Shown: piece after piece, positions 49,985-58,886 of the stretch
How the letters are laid out: each line of letters starts with the position of its first letter
Numbering within the stretch: position 1 is the first letter of the stretch
NCBI GenBank assembly: GCA_963812915.1
Contig: CAWEXB010000005.1
Location: 62,001 to 126,000, forward strand
Reading direction: 5' to 3'
Source: JACVRW01 sp963812915
Lineage (GTDB): Bacteria; Actinomycetota; Thermoleophilia; Solirubrobacterales; Thermoleophilaceae
Length of the DNA stretch: 64,000 nucleotides
Notes under the pieces: model-generated
Database searches by the model: none
Seen by the model: only the letters and a program-made list of their open reading frames with translations
Told to the model about the DNA's origin: nothing
Translations under genes and position numbers: made by a program

Positions 49985-51547
49985 ATGCTCACCGTTCGCG
50001 GCCTCGTCACCGAGATGGGCCTCGACCTCGCGGTGGGCGAGAACGGAGCCGACGCCCCCATTCGCTGGGTGCACATCTCGGAGCTCCCCGATCCGACGCC
50101 CTGGCTCTCGGGTGGGGAGCTGCTCCTCACGACCGGCATCCAACTCGACAGCGAGGAACGCCAGCGCGAGTTCGTCCGCCTCCTGTCCGGTAGCCACCTC
50201 GCCGGTCTCGGCTTCGGCACGGGATTCGATCATCCAGAGCTGCCGCGGGGAGTCCTAGAAGAGGCGCATCGGCTCGATTTCGCCGTGTTCGAGGTGCCTT
50301 ACGAGCTGCCGTTCATCGCGCTGACGGAGAAGGCGTTCGCGCGGCTGGTGAACGAGCAGTACGAGGTGCTCCAGCGGGGCATCGCGATCCACAAGCGGCT
50401 CGAGCGCCTGGTGCTCGAGGAGCGCGGGCTCGACGACGTGGTCCGCGCGCTCGCGGCGGCGACCGGCGGCGCGGTGTCCGTGTTGTCGGCCCGCGGCGAG
50501 ACGATCGCCACCAGGACGTTCCGCCGCCAGGTGCCAGCCGCGGCGATGCAGGAGGTTCGCGACGAGGTGCGCCGCCGCGGTGGCGCCTCGGAGGGCGGCG
50601 AGTTCGCGCCGAACCATCCAGAGATCGCCGGCCGCTCCCTCGTGCTGCCGGTGTCCATCCGCGGTGGCGCCGCCCCCCAAGCGTGGCTGGTCGCCGCGCG
50701 CGACGCGGGCGGCCTGGGCGACTTCGAGCGGCTGATCCTCCAGCAGGCCGTGACGGTGGTGGCGCTCGAGCTGATGCGCCAGCGCGCCATGCGCGATACG
50801 GAGCGCCGGCTCGCCGGTGACGTCCTCGCGGAGGCTCTCACGGGCCGGCTCTCGGAGGACGAGCTGGGCATGCGCCTGCGGCCGTTCGGCGTGGGCAGCG
50901 ACGCGGCGGTGATCGTCTTCGGCGGCGGCGACGGCGCCCCGCCGGCCGCCGCCGAGGGAGACCTGGACCGGTTCCTCGCCGACGCCGGGATCGGCGCGCT
51001 CGTGGCGTCTCGCGAGCGACTGCTCTGCGCGGTCGTCGATTCCCCGCAGGGCGTCGATCCGGTCGGTCTCGCCGGCCGCGCTCGCGACTCGCTCGCCGCC
51101 GAGCACGGCGAGCTGCGCGCCGCGGCGTCTCGATCCGCGCCCGTCGGGTCGCTGCGCCGAAGCTTCCATGAGGCCCGTTGCGCGCTCGAGGCTTCGGCGC
51201 TCGTGAACGGCGCCTCCCCGCCGGTGGCGTCGTACCGCGACCTCGGCGCGTTCCAGCTCCTGCTGTCGCTTCAGGACGACGAGGCGCTACGGCTCTACTG
51301 CGACAGCGTGCTGGGCCCGCTCCAGGACGCCAGCGGCGAATACGGCGACGAGCTGATCCGCTCCCTCGAGGCGTTCATCGAGCAGAACGGCCAGTGGGAG
51401 AGGGCGGCGCGCGAGCTCTACTGCCACCGCCATACGCTGCGCTACCGCATCCGCCGGGTTGAGCAGCTGACGGGGAGGGACCTGTCGAGCGCCCGCGACC
51501 GGATCGAGTTCTGGCTCGCGCTTCGGGCACGCGAATTGGTGACTTAA
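49985..51547 (+). CDS. PucR-family transcriptional regulator
   Basis: 520 residues. N-terminal PucR domain (TVRGLVTEMGLDLAVGENGA, WLSGGELLLTTGI), central CdaR GGDEF-like region, and C-terminal helix-turn-helix: ELIRSLEAFIEQNGQWERAA, LYCHRHTLRYRIRRVEQLTG, DLSSARDRIEFWLALRAREL. PucR proteins activate catabolic genes for purines, amino acids or amines in response to the substrate. It lies 11 bp after the transaminase and is followed at 14 bp by ald, so it is inside the operon and likely controls it and the divergent pot genes. Confidence 0.93.
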   Translation: MLTVRGLVTEMGLDLAVGENGADAPIRWVHISELPDPTPWLSGGELLLTTGIQLDSEERQREFVRLLSGSHLAGLGFGTGFDHPELPRGVLEEAHRLDFAVFEVPYELPFIALTEKAFARLVNEQYEVLQRGIAIHKRLERLVLEERGLDDVVRALAAATGGAVSVLSARGETIATRTFRRQVPAAAMQEVRDEVRRRGGASEGGEFAPNHPEIAGRSLVLPVSIRGGAAPQAWLVAARDAGGLGDFERLILQQAVTVVALELMRQRAMRDTERRLAGDVLAEALTGRLSEDELGMRLRPFGVGSDAAVIVFGGGDGAPPAAAEGDLDRFLADAGIGALVASRERLLCAVVDSPQGVDPVGLAGRARDSLAAEHGELRAAASRSAPVGSLRRSFHEARCALEASALVNGASPPVASYRDLGAFQLLLSLQDDEALRLYCDSVLGPLQDASGEYGDELIRSLEAFIEQNGQWERAARELYCHRHTLRYRIRRVEQLTGRDLSSARDRIEFWLALRARELVT

Positions 51548-51561
51548 GGAGAGGGAGAGGA

Positions 51562-52686
51562 ATGAAGGTCGGGGTTCCGACGGAGACAAAGATGGACGAG
51601 TACCGCGTCGCACTGACGCCCGCGGGAGTGCGTGAGCTCGTGGAGCGGGGTCACGAGGTGTACGTCCAGGTGGGGGCGGGTGTGGGCAGCACCATCTCGG
51701 ACGACGAGTTCTCGCGGCAACGGGCGCACCTGCTGCCCGACGCCAAGGCGGTGTTCGACGAGGCCGAGTTGATCCTGGGAGTCAAGGAACCGCAGCCGGA
51801 GGAGGTGCAGCTGCTTGGCCCGCACCACACGCTGTTCACCTACCTGCATCTCGCGCCGGATCCCCTGCTGACCAGGGAGCTGTGCGAGACGGGCGCCACC
51901 TGCGTCGCTTACGAGACGGTGGTAGACGAGCAGGGGAGGCTTCCGCTGCTGGCGCCGATGAGCGAGGTGGCGGGCAAGATCGCAACCCAGGCGGGCGCCT
52001 TCTTTCTCGAGCGCCCCCTCGGCGGCCGCGGAGTGCTGCTCGGCGGCGTGCCCGGCGTGGCGTCGGCGACGGTGATGATCATAGGCGGCGGGGTGGTCGG
52101 CCAGAACGCGGCCTTCATCGCGATTGGCATGGAGGCCGACGTGTTCGTCTACGACCGCAACATCGACCGCCTTCGCGAGCTCGACGTCGCCTTCGCGGGC
52201 CGCGCCTCCACTGTCTACTCGTCGACGCTCGCGATCGAGGACATGCTGCCGCGCGTGGACCTCGTGATCGGCGCGGTGCTGATTCACGGCGCCCGCGCCC
52301 CCTACGTCATCAAGCGCGACCAGCTCGCCCTGATGAAGGAGCGCGCCGTGCTGGTGGACGTCTCGATCGACCAGGGCGGCTGCTTCGAGACCTCCCATCC
52401 GACCACCCACTCCGACCCCGTGTACGAGGTCGACGGCGTGACCCACTACTGCGTTGCGAACATGCCCGGCGCCGTGCCGGTCACCTCGACGTTCGCGCTT
52501 ACGAACGCCACGCTCCCGTACGTGCTCGCCCTCGCCGACCACGGCGTGGAGGGAGCGATGGCGGAGCTGCCCGGCCTGAAGTCCGGAGTGAACGTCGCGG
52601 AGGGCAAGGTCACCCATCCGGCCGTCGCGGAGGGCACGGGCATGGACTACACCCCCGTCGAGGACGTCCTCGGCGTCACCGCATAG
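51562..52686 (+). CDS. ald: Alanine dehydrogenase
   Basis: 374 residues. NAD-dependent, interconverts L-alanine with pyruvate plus ammonia. MKVGVPTETKMDEYRVALTP, HEVYVQVGAGVGSTISDDEF, the active-site Lys in LGVKEPQPEE, HLAPDPLLTRELCETGATCV, NAD loop VMIIGGGVVGQNAAFIAIGM, and DVSIDQGGCFETSHPTTHSD. Complete and standard length. AGGAGAGGGAGAGG before the ATG is an excellent purine-rich ribosome site. In this operon it can recycle alanine made by the transaminase to pyruvate. Confidence 0.97.
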   Translation: MKVGVPTETKMDEYRVALTPAGVRELVERGHEVYVQVGAGVGSTISDDEFSRQRAHLLPDAKAVFDEAELILGVKEPQPEEVQLLGPHHTLFTYLHLAPDPLLTRELCETGATCVAYETVVDEQGRLPLLAPMSEVAGKIATQAGAFFLERPLGGRGVLLGGVPGVASATVMIIGGGVVGQNAAFIAIGMEADVFVYDRNIDRLRELDVAFAGRASTVYSSTLAIEDMLPRVDLVIGAVLIHGARAPYVIKRDQLALMKERAVLVDVSIDQGGCFETSHPTTHSDPVYEVDGVTHYCVANMPGAVPVTSTFALTNATLPYVLALADHGVEGAMAELPGLKSGVNVAEGKVTHPAVAEGTGMDYTPVEDVLGVTA

Positions 52687-52710
52687 TCAACGCGTAGACA
52701 CAGGAGAGAC

Positions 52711-54156
52711 ATGGCCACAGCCACCAAGACCAAGCTGCAGAACTTCATCGACGGCGAGTTCGCCGACGCGGCCGACGGGGCGACGGAGGAGGTGACGAAC
52801 CCCGCGACCGGCGAGGTGATCGCCGAGATGCAGCTGTCGACCGAGAAGGACGTGGACCGCGCTGTCGCGGCGGCAAAGCGCGCGTTCCCGGGCTGGGCGG
52901 CCACGACGCCGGGCGAGCGCGCGGCGGCGATCCTCAAGCTCGCCGACCTGCTCGAGGAGCATGCCGAGGAGCTGGCGGACCTCGAGTCCGCCGACGCCGG
53001 CAAGCCGCGTGGCGTCTTCCTCGAGGACGAGATGCCGTTCCTGTGCGACAACCTGCGCTTCTTCGCCGGGGCCGGTCGCGTGCTCGAGGGCAAGTCGGCG
53101 GGCGAGTACGTGGAGAATCGGACCTCGTTCGTTCGCCGCGAGCCGGTCGGCGTGGTCGGCCAGATCGCGCCCTGGAACTATCCGCTGATGATGGCGATCT
53201 GGAAGATCGGCCCGGCCCTCGCCGCCGGCTGCACGATCGTGCTGAAGCCGGCCGAGACGACGCCGGTCAGCACGGTCAAGCTGGCCGAGTACGCCGGTGA
53301 GTGCCTGCCGAAGGGCGTGCTCAACGTGATCACGGGGCACGGCCGGCCGGCGGGCTCCTCGCTCGTCATCCACCCGGACGTGGAGATGGTCTCGCTGACG
53401 GGCTCGCCCGAGACCGGCAAGTGGATCGCTCGAGCCGCGGCCGACTCGCTCAAGCGGGTTCACCTCGAGCTGGGCGGCAAGGCCCCGGTGGTGGTCTTCG
53501 ACGACGTGGACCTCGATGTGGCGATGGAGACGATCGCCGCCACCGCGCTCTACAACGCGGGCCAGGACTGCACCGCGTCCACGCGGATCCTCGCCGCAGG
53601 GAAGGTCTACGACGACGTCGTGAACGGGCTCGCCGAGGAGTCGAAGGGTTACAGGATGGGCGACACGCTGGATCCGGAGACCACGCTCGGACCGCTCAAC
53701 TCGCGGCGCCAGCGGGAGCGGGTCGAGGGCTTCCTCTCGCGGAAGCCGCCGAACGCCGAGATCGTGACGGGCGGCAGGGAGCCCGACCTGCCCGGGTTTT
53801 TCCTCGAGCCGACCGTGGTCGCCGGCCTCGAGCAGGGCGACGAGATGATCCAGAGCGAGATCTTCGGGCCGGTCATGACCGTCCAGCAGTTCGACGACGA
53901 GGCCAAGGCGATCGAGTGGGCCAACGGCACACGCTACGGTCTCGCCGCGTCGGTCTGGACGCGCGACATCGCCCGCGCCCACCGGGTCGCGAACGCCCTG
54001 CGCTTCGGCACGGTGTGGATCAACGACCACATCACGATGGCCACGGAGATGCCGCACGGCGGTTACAAGCAGTCCGGCTACGGCAAGGACATGTCGATGT
54101 ACGCGCTCGAGGACTACACCGAGATCAAGCACGTCATGATCAACCTCGAGGGATAG
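52711..54156 (+). CDS. Aldehyde dehydrogenase, probable 4-aminobutyraldehyde/betaine-aldehyde type
   Basis: 481 residues. NAD-binding IAPWNYPLMMAIWKIGPALA, LKPAETTPVSTVKLAEY, SLTGSPETGKWIA, catalytic Glu in HLELGGKAPVVV and catalytic Cys in NAGQDCTASTRIL. QDCTA and the late PHGGYKQSGYGKDMSMYALE match the gamma-aminobutyraldehyde/betaine aldehyde dehydrogenase branch. It would oxidise 4-aminobutanal, formed by putrescine transamination, to GABA. ACAGGAGAG precedes the ATG by 6 bases. Last gene of the operon beginning at 48585. Confidence 0.94.
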   Translation: MATATKTKLQNFIDGEFADAADGATEEVTNPATGEVIAEMQLSTEKDVDRAVAAAKRAFPGWAATTPGERAAAILKLADLLEEHAEELADLESADAGKPRGVFLEDEMPFLCDNLRFFAGAGRVLEGKSAGEYVENRTSFVRREPVGVVGQIAPWNYPLMMAIWKIGPALAAGCTIVLKPAETTPVSTVKLAEYAGECLPKGVLNVITGHGRPAGSSLVIHPDVEMVSLTGSPETGKWIARAAADSLKRVHLELGGKAPVVVFDDVDLDVAMETIAATALYNAGQDCTASTRILAAGKVYDDVVNGLAEESKGYRMGDTLDPETTLGPLNSRRQRERVEGFLSRKPPNAEIVTGGREPDLPGFFLEPTVVAGLEQGDEMIQSEIFGPVMTVQQFDDEAKAIEWANGTRYGLAASVWTRDIARAHRVANALRFGTVWINDHITMATEMPHGGYKQSGYGKDMSMYALEDYTEIKHVMINLEG

Positions 54157-54174
54157 CCGCCTGGCCCGATACCG

Positions 54175-54765
54175 CTAGACCCCACCCTGCGGCAGCGCGT
54201 GCACCGCCTCCAGCTCGAGCCGCAGCCGCCTTACGAAGTCGTGGTCCGGGATCAGCTCGACGAGCATGTCGAGGCTGGCCTCGTAGTGCCCGAGCTTCGA
54301 GCGGGTTCCGGGGTCGAGCCGTTCGCGACTGCCCCGCAGGCGCAACTCGTGCGTCTTCGAGATCTTGTCGGCCGCGAAGATCGCGACGGCCTCGTCGCCG
54401 GCGCGCGCCACCTGGGAGCGAAGGGCGGCCTTGCGCTCCCCGTCGTCCTCGATCGAGGGGTCCTCGCTGACCGCGGTCACGAGCAGCGCGACCTTCTGGC
54501 CGAAGCGCTTCGCGAGGTCTCCGGACTGCGTGTCGGTGTTCTCGATGACGTCGTGGAGCGTGCCGGCCGCGATCACATGGTCGGGGTAGCCGGCCTCGTG
54601 CAGGAGGGAAGCCACCTCGATTGGGTGCATGACGAACGGCGCGTCGTCGGCCTCGCGGCGCTGCCCCGCATGGCGCTCGGCCGCGAAGGCGAGCGCGGCT
54701 CTGGTCAGTGGCAGGTCCCGGGCGAAGGCGGGGTGTTGATCGTAACTTGCCAGGGTCGAATCCAT
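54175..54765 (-). CDS. HD-domain hydrolase, MESH1/SpoT-hydrolase-like
   Basis: 196 residues. AALAFAAERHAGQRREADDA, PFVMHPIEVASLLHEAGYPD and AAGTLHDVIENTDTQSGDLA follow the (p)ppGpp-hydrolase pattern His, His-Asp, Glu-Asn. FAADKISKTHELRLRG replaces the usual K(V/L)ADKxxN, keeping Asp and Lys. No synthetase domain is present, so a small alarmone hydrolase or another nucleotide pyrophosphohydrolase is likely. Cytoplasmic, Mn-dependent in relatives. Diverges from 55089 over a 323-bp gap. Confidence 0.88.
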   Translation of the reverse strand: MDSTLASYDQHPAFARDLPLTRAALAFAAERHAGQRREADDAPFVMHPIEVASLLHEAGYPDHVIAAGTLHDVIENTDTQSGDLAKRFGQKVALLVTAVSEDPSIEDDGERKAALRSQVARAGDEAVAIFAADKISKTHELRLRGSRERLDPGTRSKLGHYEASLDMLVELIPDHDFVRRLRLELEAVHALPQGGV

Positions 54766-54975
54766 GGTGGTCGCGTTTCGGACGCTGGGGGTTTGCTAAC
54801 GGCTTTTACAACTGTCTCAGTCTCCCCCTCTCCGGCGCGGATTGCCTATCTCACGCAACCGGTCGAGCAGCTTACCCCACTGAAATGGTCGGAAAGCTCG
54901 TGGTCCCGCGTGTTCCGCCACCTCACGCGTGAAGCGGCAGCCGATCCCGAAGCTCGTGTATATGGTCGCCCCGTC

Positions 54976-55041
54976 TGTTACGCGCCTGAGAAACCGTTGT
55001 TACGGCTCTGGCAACGCGCTGTTACGAGCTTGCGATCTCCC
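54976..55041. repeat. Three tandem 22-bp repeats (TGTTACG) in a long intergenic gap
   Basis: TGTTACG occurs at 54976-54982, 54998-55004 and 55020-55026, exactly 22 bp apart. Beyond the seven identical bases, positions 10 (C) and 13-14 (TG) are also shared. Two helical turns between copies would put all three on one face of the DNA. This is typical of a multi-site operator or activator array. The last copy ends 48 bp before the ATG at 55089. The remainder of 54766-54975 is less GC-rich than its surroundings and shows no gene to me. Confidence 0.65.
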
Positions 55042-55088
55042 TGGAAAACCGCCGATCGCCGTCCGCGGGCTCGGTTAGATCGCCGCTA

Positions 55089-56673
55089 ATGCGCATCTTG
55101 CTGACGAGGTTTCTGCTCCCGGCGCTGATCGTCACGGGCGTCGTCCTTGCGTTCGGCTCGACGACCTCCGACCCGCCCGACGCTCACCGCGCCGCCAAGG
55201 CGTCGGTGCGAGTCGAAGCGCCGGCCCGCGGGTCGAAGCCACCGCGCCGCCCGCACGCGATCCTCCTGATCCTCGACGAGTTTCCGAGCGACTCGCTGCT
55301 CGACCGCCAAGGCCGCATCGACCCGGTGCGCTACCCGAACTTCGCAGCGCTCGCTGGAGACGGGACCTGGTTCAAGAACGCGTACTCCGTCTATGACTCG
55401 ACGACGAAGGCGGTGCCGCTCATCCTCGACGGCATCCGCCCGCGGCCCGGCACCTCCCCCGATCGCCGCGACCACCCGCGCTCGATCTTCGACATGTTCG
55501 CCCGCCGCGGCTATCGCCTCGTGAGCTCGGAGGAGGCCACGGCGATGTGCCCGCCGACCGCTCTGCGACGGCGGCCGCGATCGACGTCCGGCGATCCTTC
55601 CCAACCTCGGCCGGGGTAGGCCGGCACGCTTCAAGCGCTTCATCCGCAGGATCCGTCCGGGCCGCCGCCCCACGTTCTGGATGAAGCACGTGCTGCTGCC
55701 GCACGGGCCCTACCTCTACCTCCCCTCCGGAGCGCGCACCCGCGCGGGCTCGACCGACCCGCTCCCCGGCATGCTCACCGTGCCCGGCTTCCACGATGCA
55801 TTCCTCACCCGGCACAACGAGCAGCGCTATCTGCTCCAGCTCGGCTTCGTCGACCGCCTCCTCGGCCGGCTGCTGCGCCGCCTCCATCGGCTCGGCATGT
55901 ACGACGACACGCTGATCGCCGTGACCGCCGACCACGGCATCGCCTTCCAGGTCGGCGTGCACACACGGCGCAGCGTGAGCCCGTCGAACGTGGAGGAGCT
56001 CGCGCCGGTGCCCTTCATCATCAAGGCGCCGGGGCAACGCGACGGGCGCGTCAGCCGCGCGTACGCCCGCACACTCGACATGGCGCCCACCATCGCGAGC
56101 GTGCTCGACTACCGCCTCGGCTATCCGGCCGACGGCCGCTCGGCATTCTCACGGGCGGTGCGGCGGAGGCGAACGATCAGCCTGAAAACCCGCGACTTCA
56201 GCGCGACGGTTCGGATCTCCGGGCGGCGCTGGGAGGCGCGCCGGCGGCGGGTGGTGCGTCGCCGGCTGCGCCAGCTCGGCTCCGGCGACTGGGCGAGTCT
56301 CTACACCGGCATCGGCCCGAGCCGCGGGCTGCTGGGGCGCCGCCCGGACGGCATCGCCCGGGCGTCGGCCGCCGGCGTCCGCGGAAGCATCACCCTCGCT
56401 GGGGAGCTCGGACACGTGCGGCGGTCGGCGGGAATCGTGCCGAGTCAGATCGCGGGCGACCTGCACGGCGGCGCTCCCGGTGAGAAGCGCGACCTCGCGG
56501 TGGCGGTGAACGGCAGGATCGAGGCCGTGGGACGGTCCTTCTATCTCGCCGGGGACGCCACCGAGCACTACGCCGTGATGGTGCCCGAGGAATCGCTGCT
56601 CGAGGGCGCCAACCTGGTCGAGGTGTACGAGGTCACCGCGGGCGGGGCCCTGCGCCTCTTGGCCCACACGTAA
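55089..56673 (+). pseudogene. Alkaline-phosphatase/sulfatase-superfamily protein, broken by a one-base frameshift
   Basis: N-terminal part (from ATG 55089): one hydrophobic anchor (LLPALIVTGVVLAFG), then HAILLILDEFPSDSLLDRQG, DPVRYPNFAALAGDGTWFKN, AYSVYDSTTKAVPLILDG. After TAMCPPT the frame is lost and stops at 55619. Dropping one base near 55560 restores LCDGGRDRRPAILPNLGRGR and leads into KHVLLPHGPYLYLPSGARTR, LIAVTADHGIAFQVG (metal Asp-His) and the C-terminal region to 56673. The joined protein, about 528 residues, is a paralogue of the intact gene just downstream. These are membrane-linked hydrolases or phospho-group transferases. Recent mutation or sequence error. Confidence 0.85.
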
Positions 56674-56695
56674 CACGCCGTTTACATTCAGCTCC

Positions 56696-58240
56696 GTGCG
56701 TACACGGGCGATAGCGCTGCTGGTCGCGGTACTTGCGGTCGGCGGTTGCAGCGGAGACGACGAAGGATCGCCGCCGCGCGCGATCGCCCGCCCGCCCGTC
56801 GTAGTCCTCGTCTTCGATGAGTTTCCGGCCGACGACCTGCTTCGGCCCGACGGGCGCATCGACGCGGAGCGGTTCCCGAACTTCGCCGCGCTGGCACGGA
56901 TCTCGACCTGGTTCCCGAACGCCAACACCGTCTACGACTCGACCTTCGCATCGGTGCCCGCGATCCTCGACGCCCGCCTGCCCCGACCGCGCACGGCCGC
57001 GGACGTGCGCAGCCACCAGCCGAGCGTGTTCCACCTGATGGACGGGCTCGGCTACGACGTCATCAAGGTCGAGTCATCCACCGCGGTCTGCCCGCCGCGG
57101 ATCTGCATCGGGGCACGCGCGCGCCGGCCTAGCGTGCTCGACCGCCTGGCCGGGAGCGGTCGGCCGGCCCGGCTCCATCGTTGGATAGGAGCGATCCGCA
57201 GGCGCGCCCGGCCGACCTTCTACTTCCACCACGCGCTGCTGCCGCACGAGCCCTGGATCTACCTGCCCTCCGGCCGCCGCAGCCGTCCGACGGGGAAAGA
57301 TCCGATCCCGGGCATGAACCGCTGGGTCGGCTTCCACGATCCGCGGCTCACCGAGCACAACCACATGCGCCATCTGCTGCAGGTGGGCTACACGGACCGG
57401 GAGCTTGGGCGGCTGCTGCGCCGGCTGCGGCGCACGGGACTGCTCGAGCGCTCCCTGCTCGTCGTGACCGCCGACCACGGCTACTCGTTCGACGTCGGAG
57501 TGCTCAGTCGCCGCAAGGTGAGCGAGACGACCGTCGAGGAGATCGCGCCCGTTCCCTTCTTCGTCAAGGCGCCCGGCCAACACGAGGGGGCGATCGACGA
57601 GAGCCTCGTGCGCACCGTCGACATCGTCCCGACCGTCGCCGATCTGATCGGTGTGCGCGTGCCCTGGCGCCACGACGGCCGCTCCGCCTTCTCCCCGGCT
57701 ACGCGCGAGCGCAGCGAGGTCCGCATCCCCACTCGTGGCTTCGACCGCGTCATACGGATCGGGCGCGAGGAGCTCGCCGAGCGGCGGCGGAAGATCCGCC
57801 TGGCCCGCGCGCGCACCTTCGGCACCGGCGCTCAGAGCCGGCTCTCCTTCGGCGACCCATGGGCGAGCGTCTACCGGGTGGGGCCGGGCCGCGAGCTGCT
57901 CGGCCGCCGCCTCGAGGGGCTGCGGGTGAGCGACCGCGGCGAAGTCCGGGCGACGGTGGCGAATGCCGGCCTCGTGCGTCACGTGACGCCGGGCGACGAG
58001 CTCATTCCGACCCGCGTGACGGGAACGCTCGGCCGCGGGCGGCCCGGCGTTCTGCGAGACCTGGCCGTCGCGGTGAACGGGCGCATCCGCGCGGTCGGGC
58101 GCAGCTTCCGCCTGCGATTCAGGCCCAACGAGTACTTCTCGTTCGTCGTGCCGGAGGACTCGCTGCGCCCGGGGAGGAACGTGGTGGAGGTGCTGGAGGT
58201 GGAGCCCGGCGGGCGGCTCGTGCGGCTGGCTAGTACCTGA
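56696..58240 (+). CDS. Alkaline-phosphatase/sulfatase-superfamily lipoprotein
   Basis: 514 residues from a GTG. Signal ends in AVGGC (lipidated Cys). The catalytic domain spans about residues 35-340. VVVLVFDEFPADDLLRPDGR carries the first metal Asp, and NTVYDSTFASVPAILDARLP holds the probable nucleophile Ser/Thr. TFYFHHALLPHEPWIYLPSG, MRHLLQVGYTDRELGRLLRR and LLVVTADHGYSFDVG (metal Asp-His) follow, then EIAPVPFFVKAPGQ. A C-terminal domain of about 170 residues follows (RDLAVAVNGRIRAVGRSFRL, VVPEDSLRPGRNVVEVLEVE). It resembles proteins that hydrolyse or transfer phospho- or sulfo-groups on envelope polymers; no formylglycine motif CxPxR is seen in the usual place. Confidence 0.87.
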   Translation: MRTRAIALLVAVLAVGGCSGDDEGSPPRAIARPPVVVLVFDEFPADDLLRPDGRIDAERFPNFAALARISTWFPNANTVYDSTFASVPAILDARLPRPRTAADVRSHQPSVFHLMDGLGYDVIKVESSTAVCPPRICIGARARRPSVLDRLAGSGRPARLHRWIGAIRRRARPTFYFHHALLPHEPWIYLPSGRRSRPTGKDPIPGMNRWVGFHDPRLTEHNHMRHLLQVGYTDRELGRLLRRLRRTGLLERSLLVVTADHGYSFDVGVLSRRKVSETTVEEIAPVPFFVKAPGQHEGAIDESLVRTVDIVPTVADLIGVRVPWRHDGRSAFSPATRERSEVRIPTRGFDRVIRIGREELAERRRKIRLARARTFGTGAQSRLSFGDPWASVYRVGPGRELLGRRLEGLRVSDRGEVRATVANAGLVRHVTPGDELIPTRVTGTLGRGRPGVLRDLAVAVNGRIRAVGRSFRLRFRPNEYFSFVVPEDSLRPGRNVVEVLEVEPGGRLVRLAST

Positions 58241-58844
58241 AGGCCGAGTTTGGCTCGGCGCTTCGGTCGCGCTGCACCCGGGCCGGCTCGCGGCCCGTGT
58301 CGACGAAGGCGCAGAAGTGGTGGCGACGATCGTCACGCGCGATACAGGTGCGGAAGTAATCCTCGCGCAGGCGGATTGTGTTGGCGGTCTCGAGGTTTCG
58401 CATGAGCTCCTCGTCGCCGGTCGCCAGCACGAAGGCGCGAAACGCCTCGGCATTTCGCTCGGTGTCCTCGGTCTCCGACACCACGGTGGGGCGCGCGGCG
58501 AGACCCGCGGCCAGCACGCCTACCACGCCGGCCACGAGCAGCCCCGTGCCGACGCGGTCCGAGAGCACCTCGAGCTGGGCTCTCGGCGGGGCGCCCGGTT
58601 CGGCCGCCGTCGTGCGCGCCCACATCCGCCGAGCGAGCCAGGGCGCCACGACCCCGACCAGGAAGAGGTTGCCGAAGGTGGCGAGCAGAATGCCCGGGAT
58701 CAGATCCACACCCGTACCCACCGGCGGCAGCAAGTGGAGGATCAGCCCATCCAGCAGGGTGACCGCGATGAAGGACGGCCACATCCACGCTCCGCGCAAC
58801 CGCCAGCGGATCCGTGCAGGCCAGAAGCGCTCCTGGCTCCTCAC
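58230..58844 (-). CDS. Membrane protein of unknown function
   Basis: 204 residues from a GTG at 58844. Three to four hydrophobic helices in the first 130 residues: MWPSFIAVTLLDGLILHLLP, LIPGILLATFGNLFLVGVVA, VGTGLLVAGVVGVLAAGLAA. A hydrophilic C-terminal part of about 75 residues follows with ERNAEAFRAFVLATGDEELM, REDYFRTCIARDDRRHHFCA. The CIARDDRRHHFC part with two Cys could form a disulfide or bind metal. No family recognised. It converges with the phosphatase-like gene (11-bp overlap) and diverges from lipB over 42 bp. Confidence 0.75.
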   Translation of the reverse strand: MRSQERFWPARIRWRLRGAWMWPSFIAVTLLDGLILHLLPPVGTGVDLIPGILLATFGNLFLVGVVAPWLARRMWARTTAAEPGAPPRAQLEVLSDRVGTGLLVAGVVGVLAAGLAARPTVVSETEDTERNAEAFRAFVLATGDEELMRNLETANTIRLREDYFRTCIARDDRRHHFCAFVDTGREPARVQRDRSAEPNSAFRY

Positions 58845-58886
58845 CCGCTTGAGAGTAGCCCGGCCGCGCCGGGTAGCCTTGTCCAG

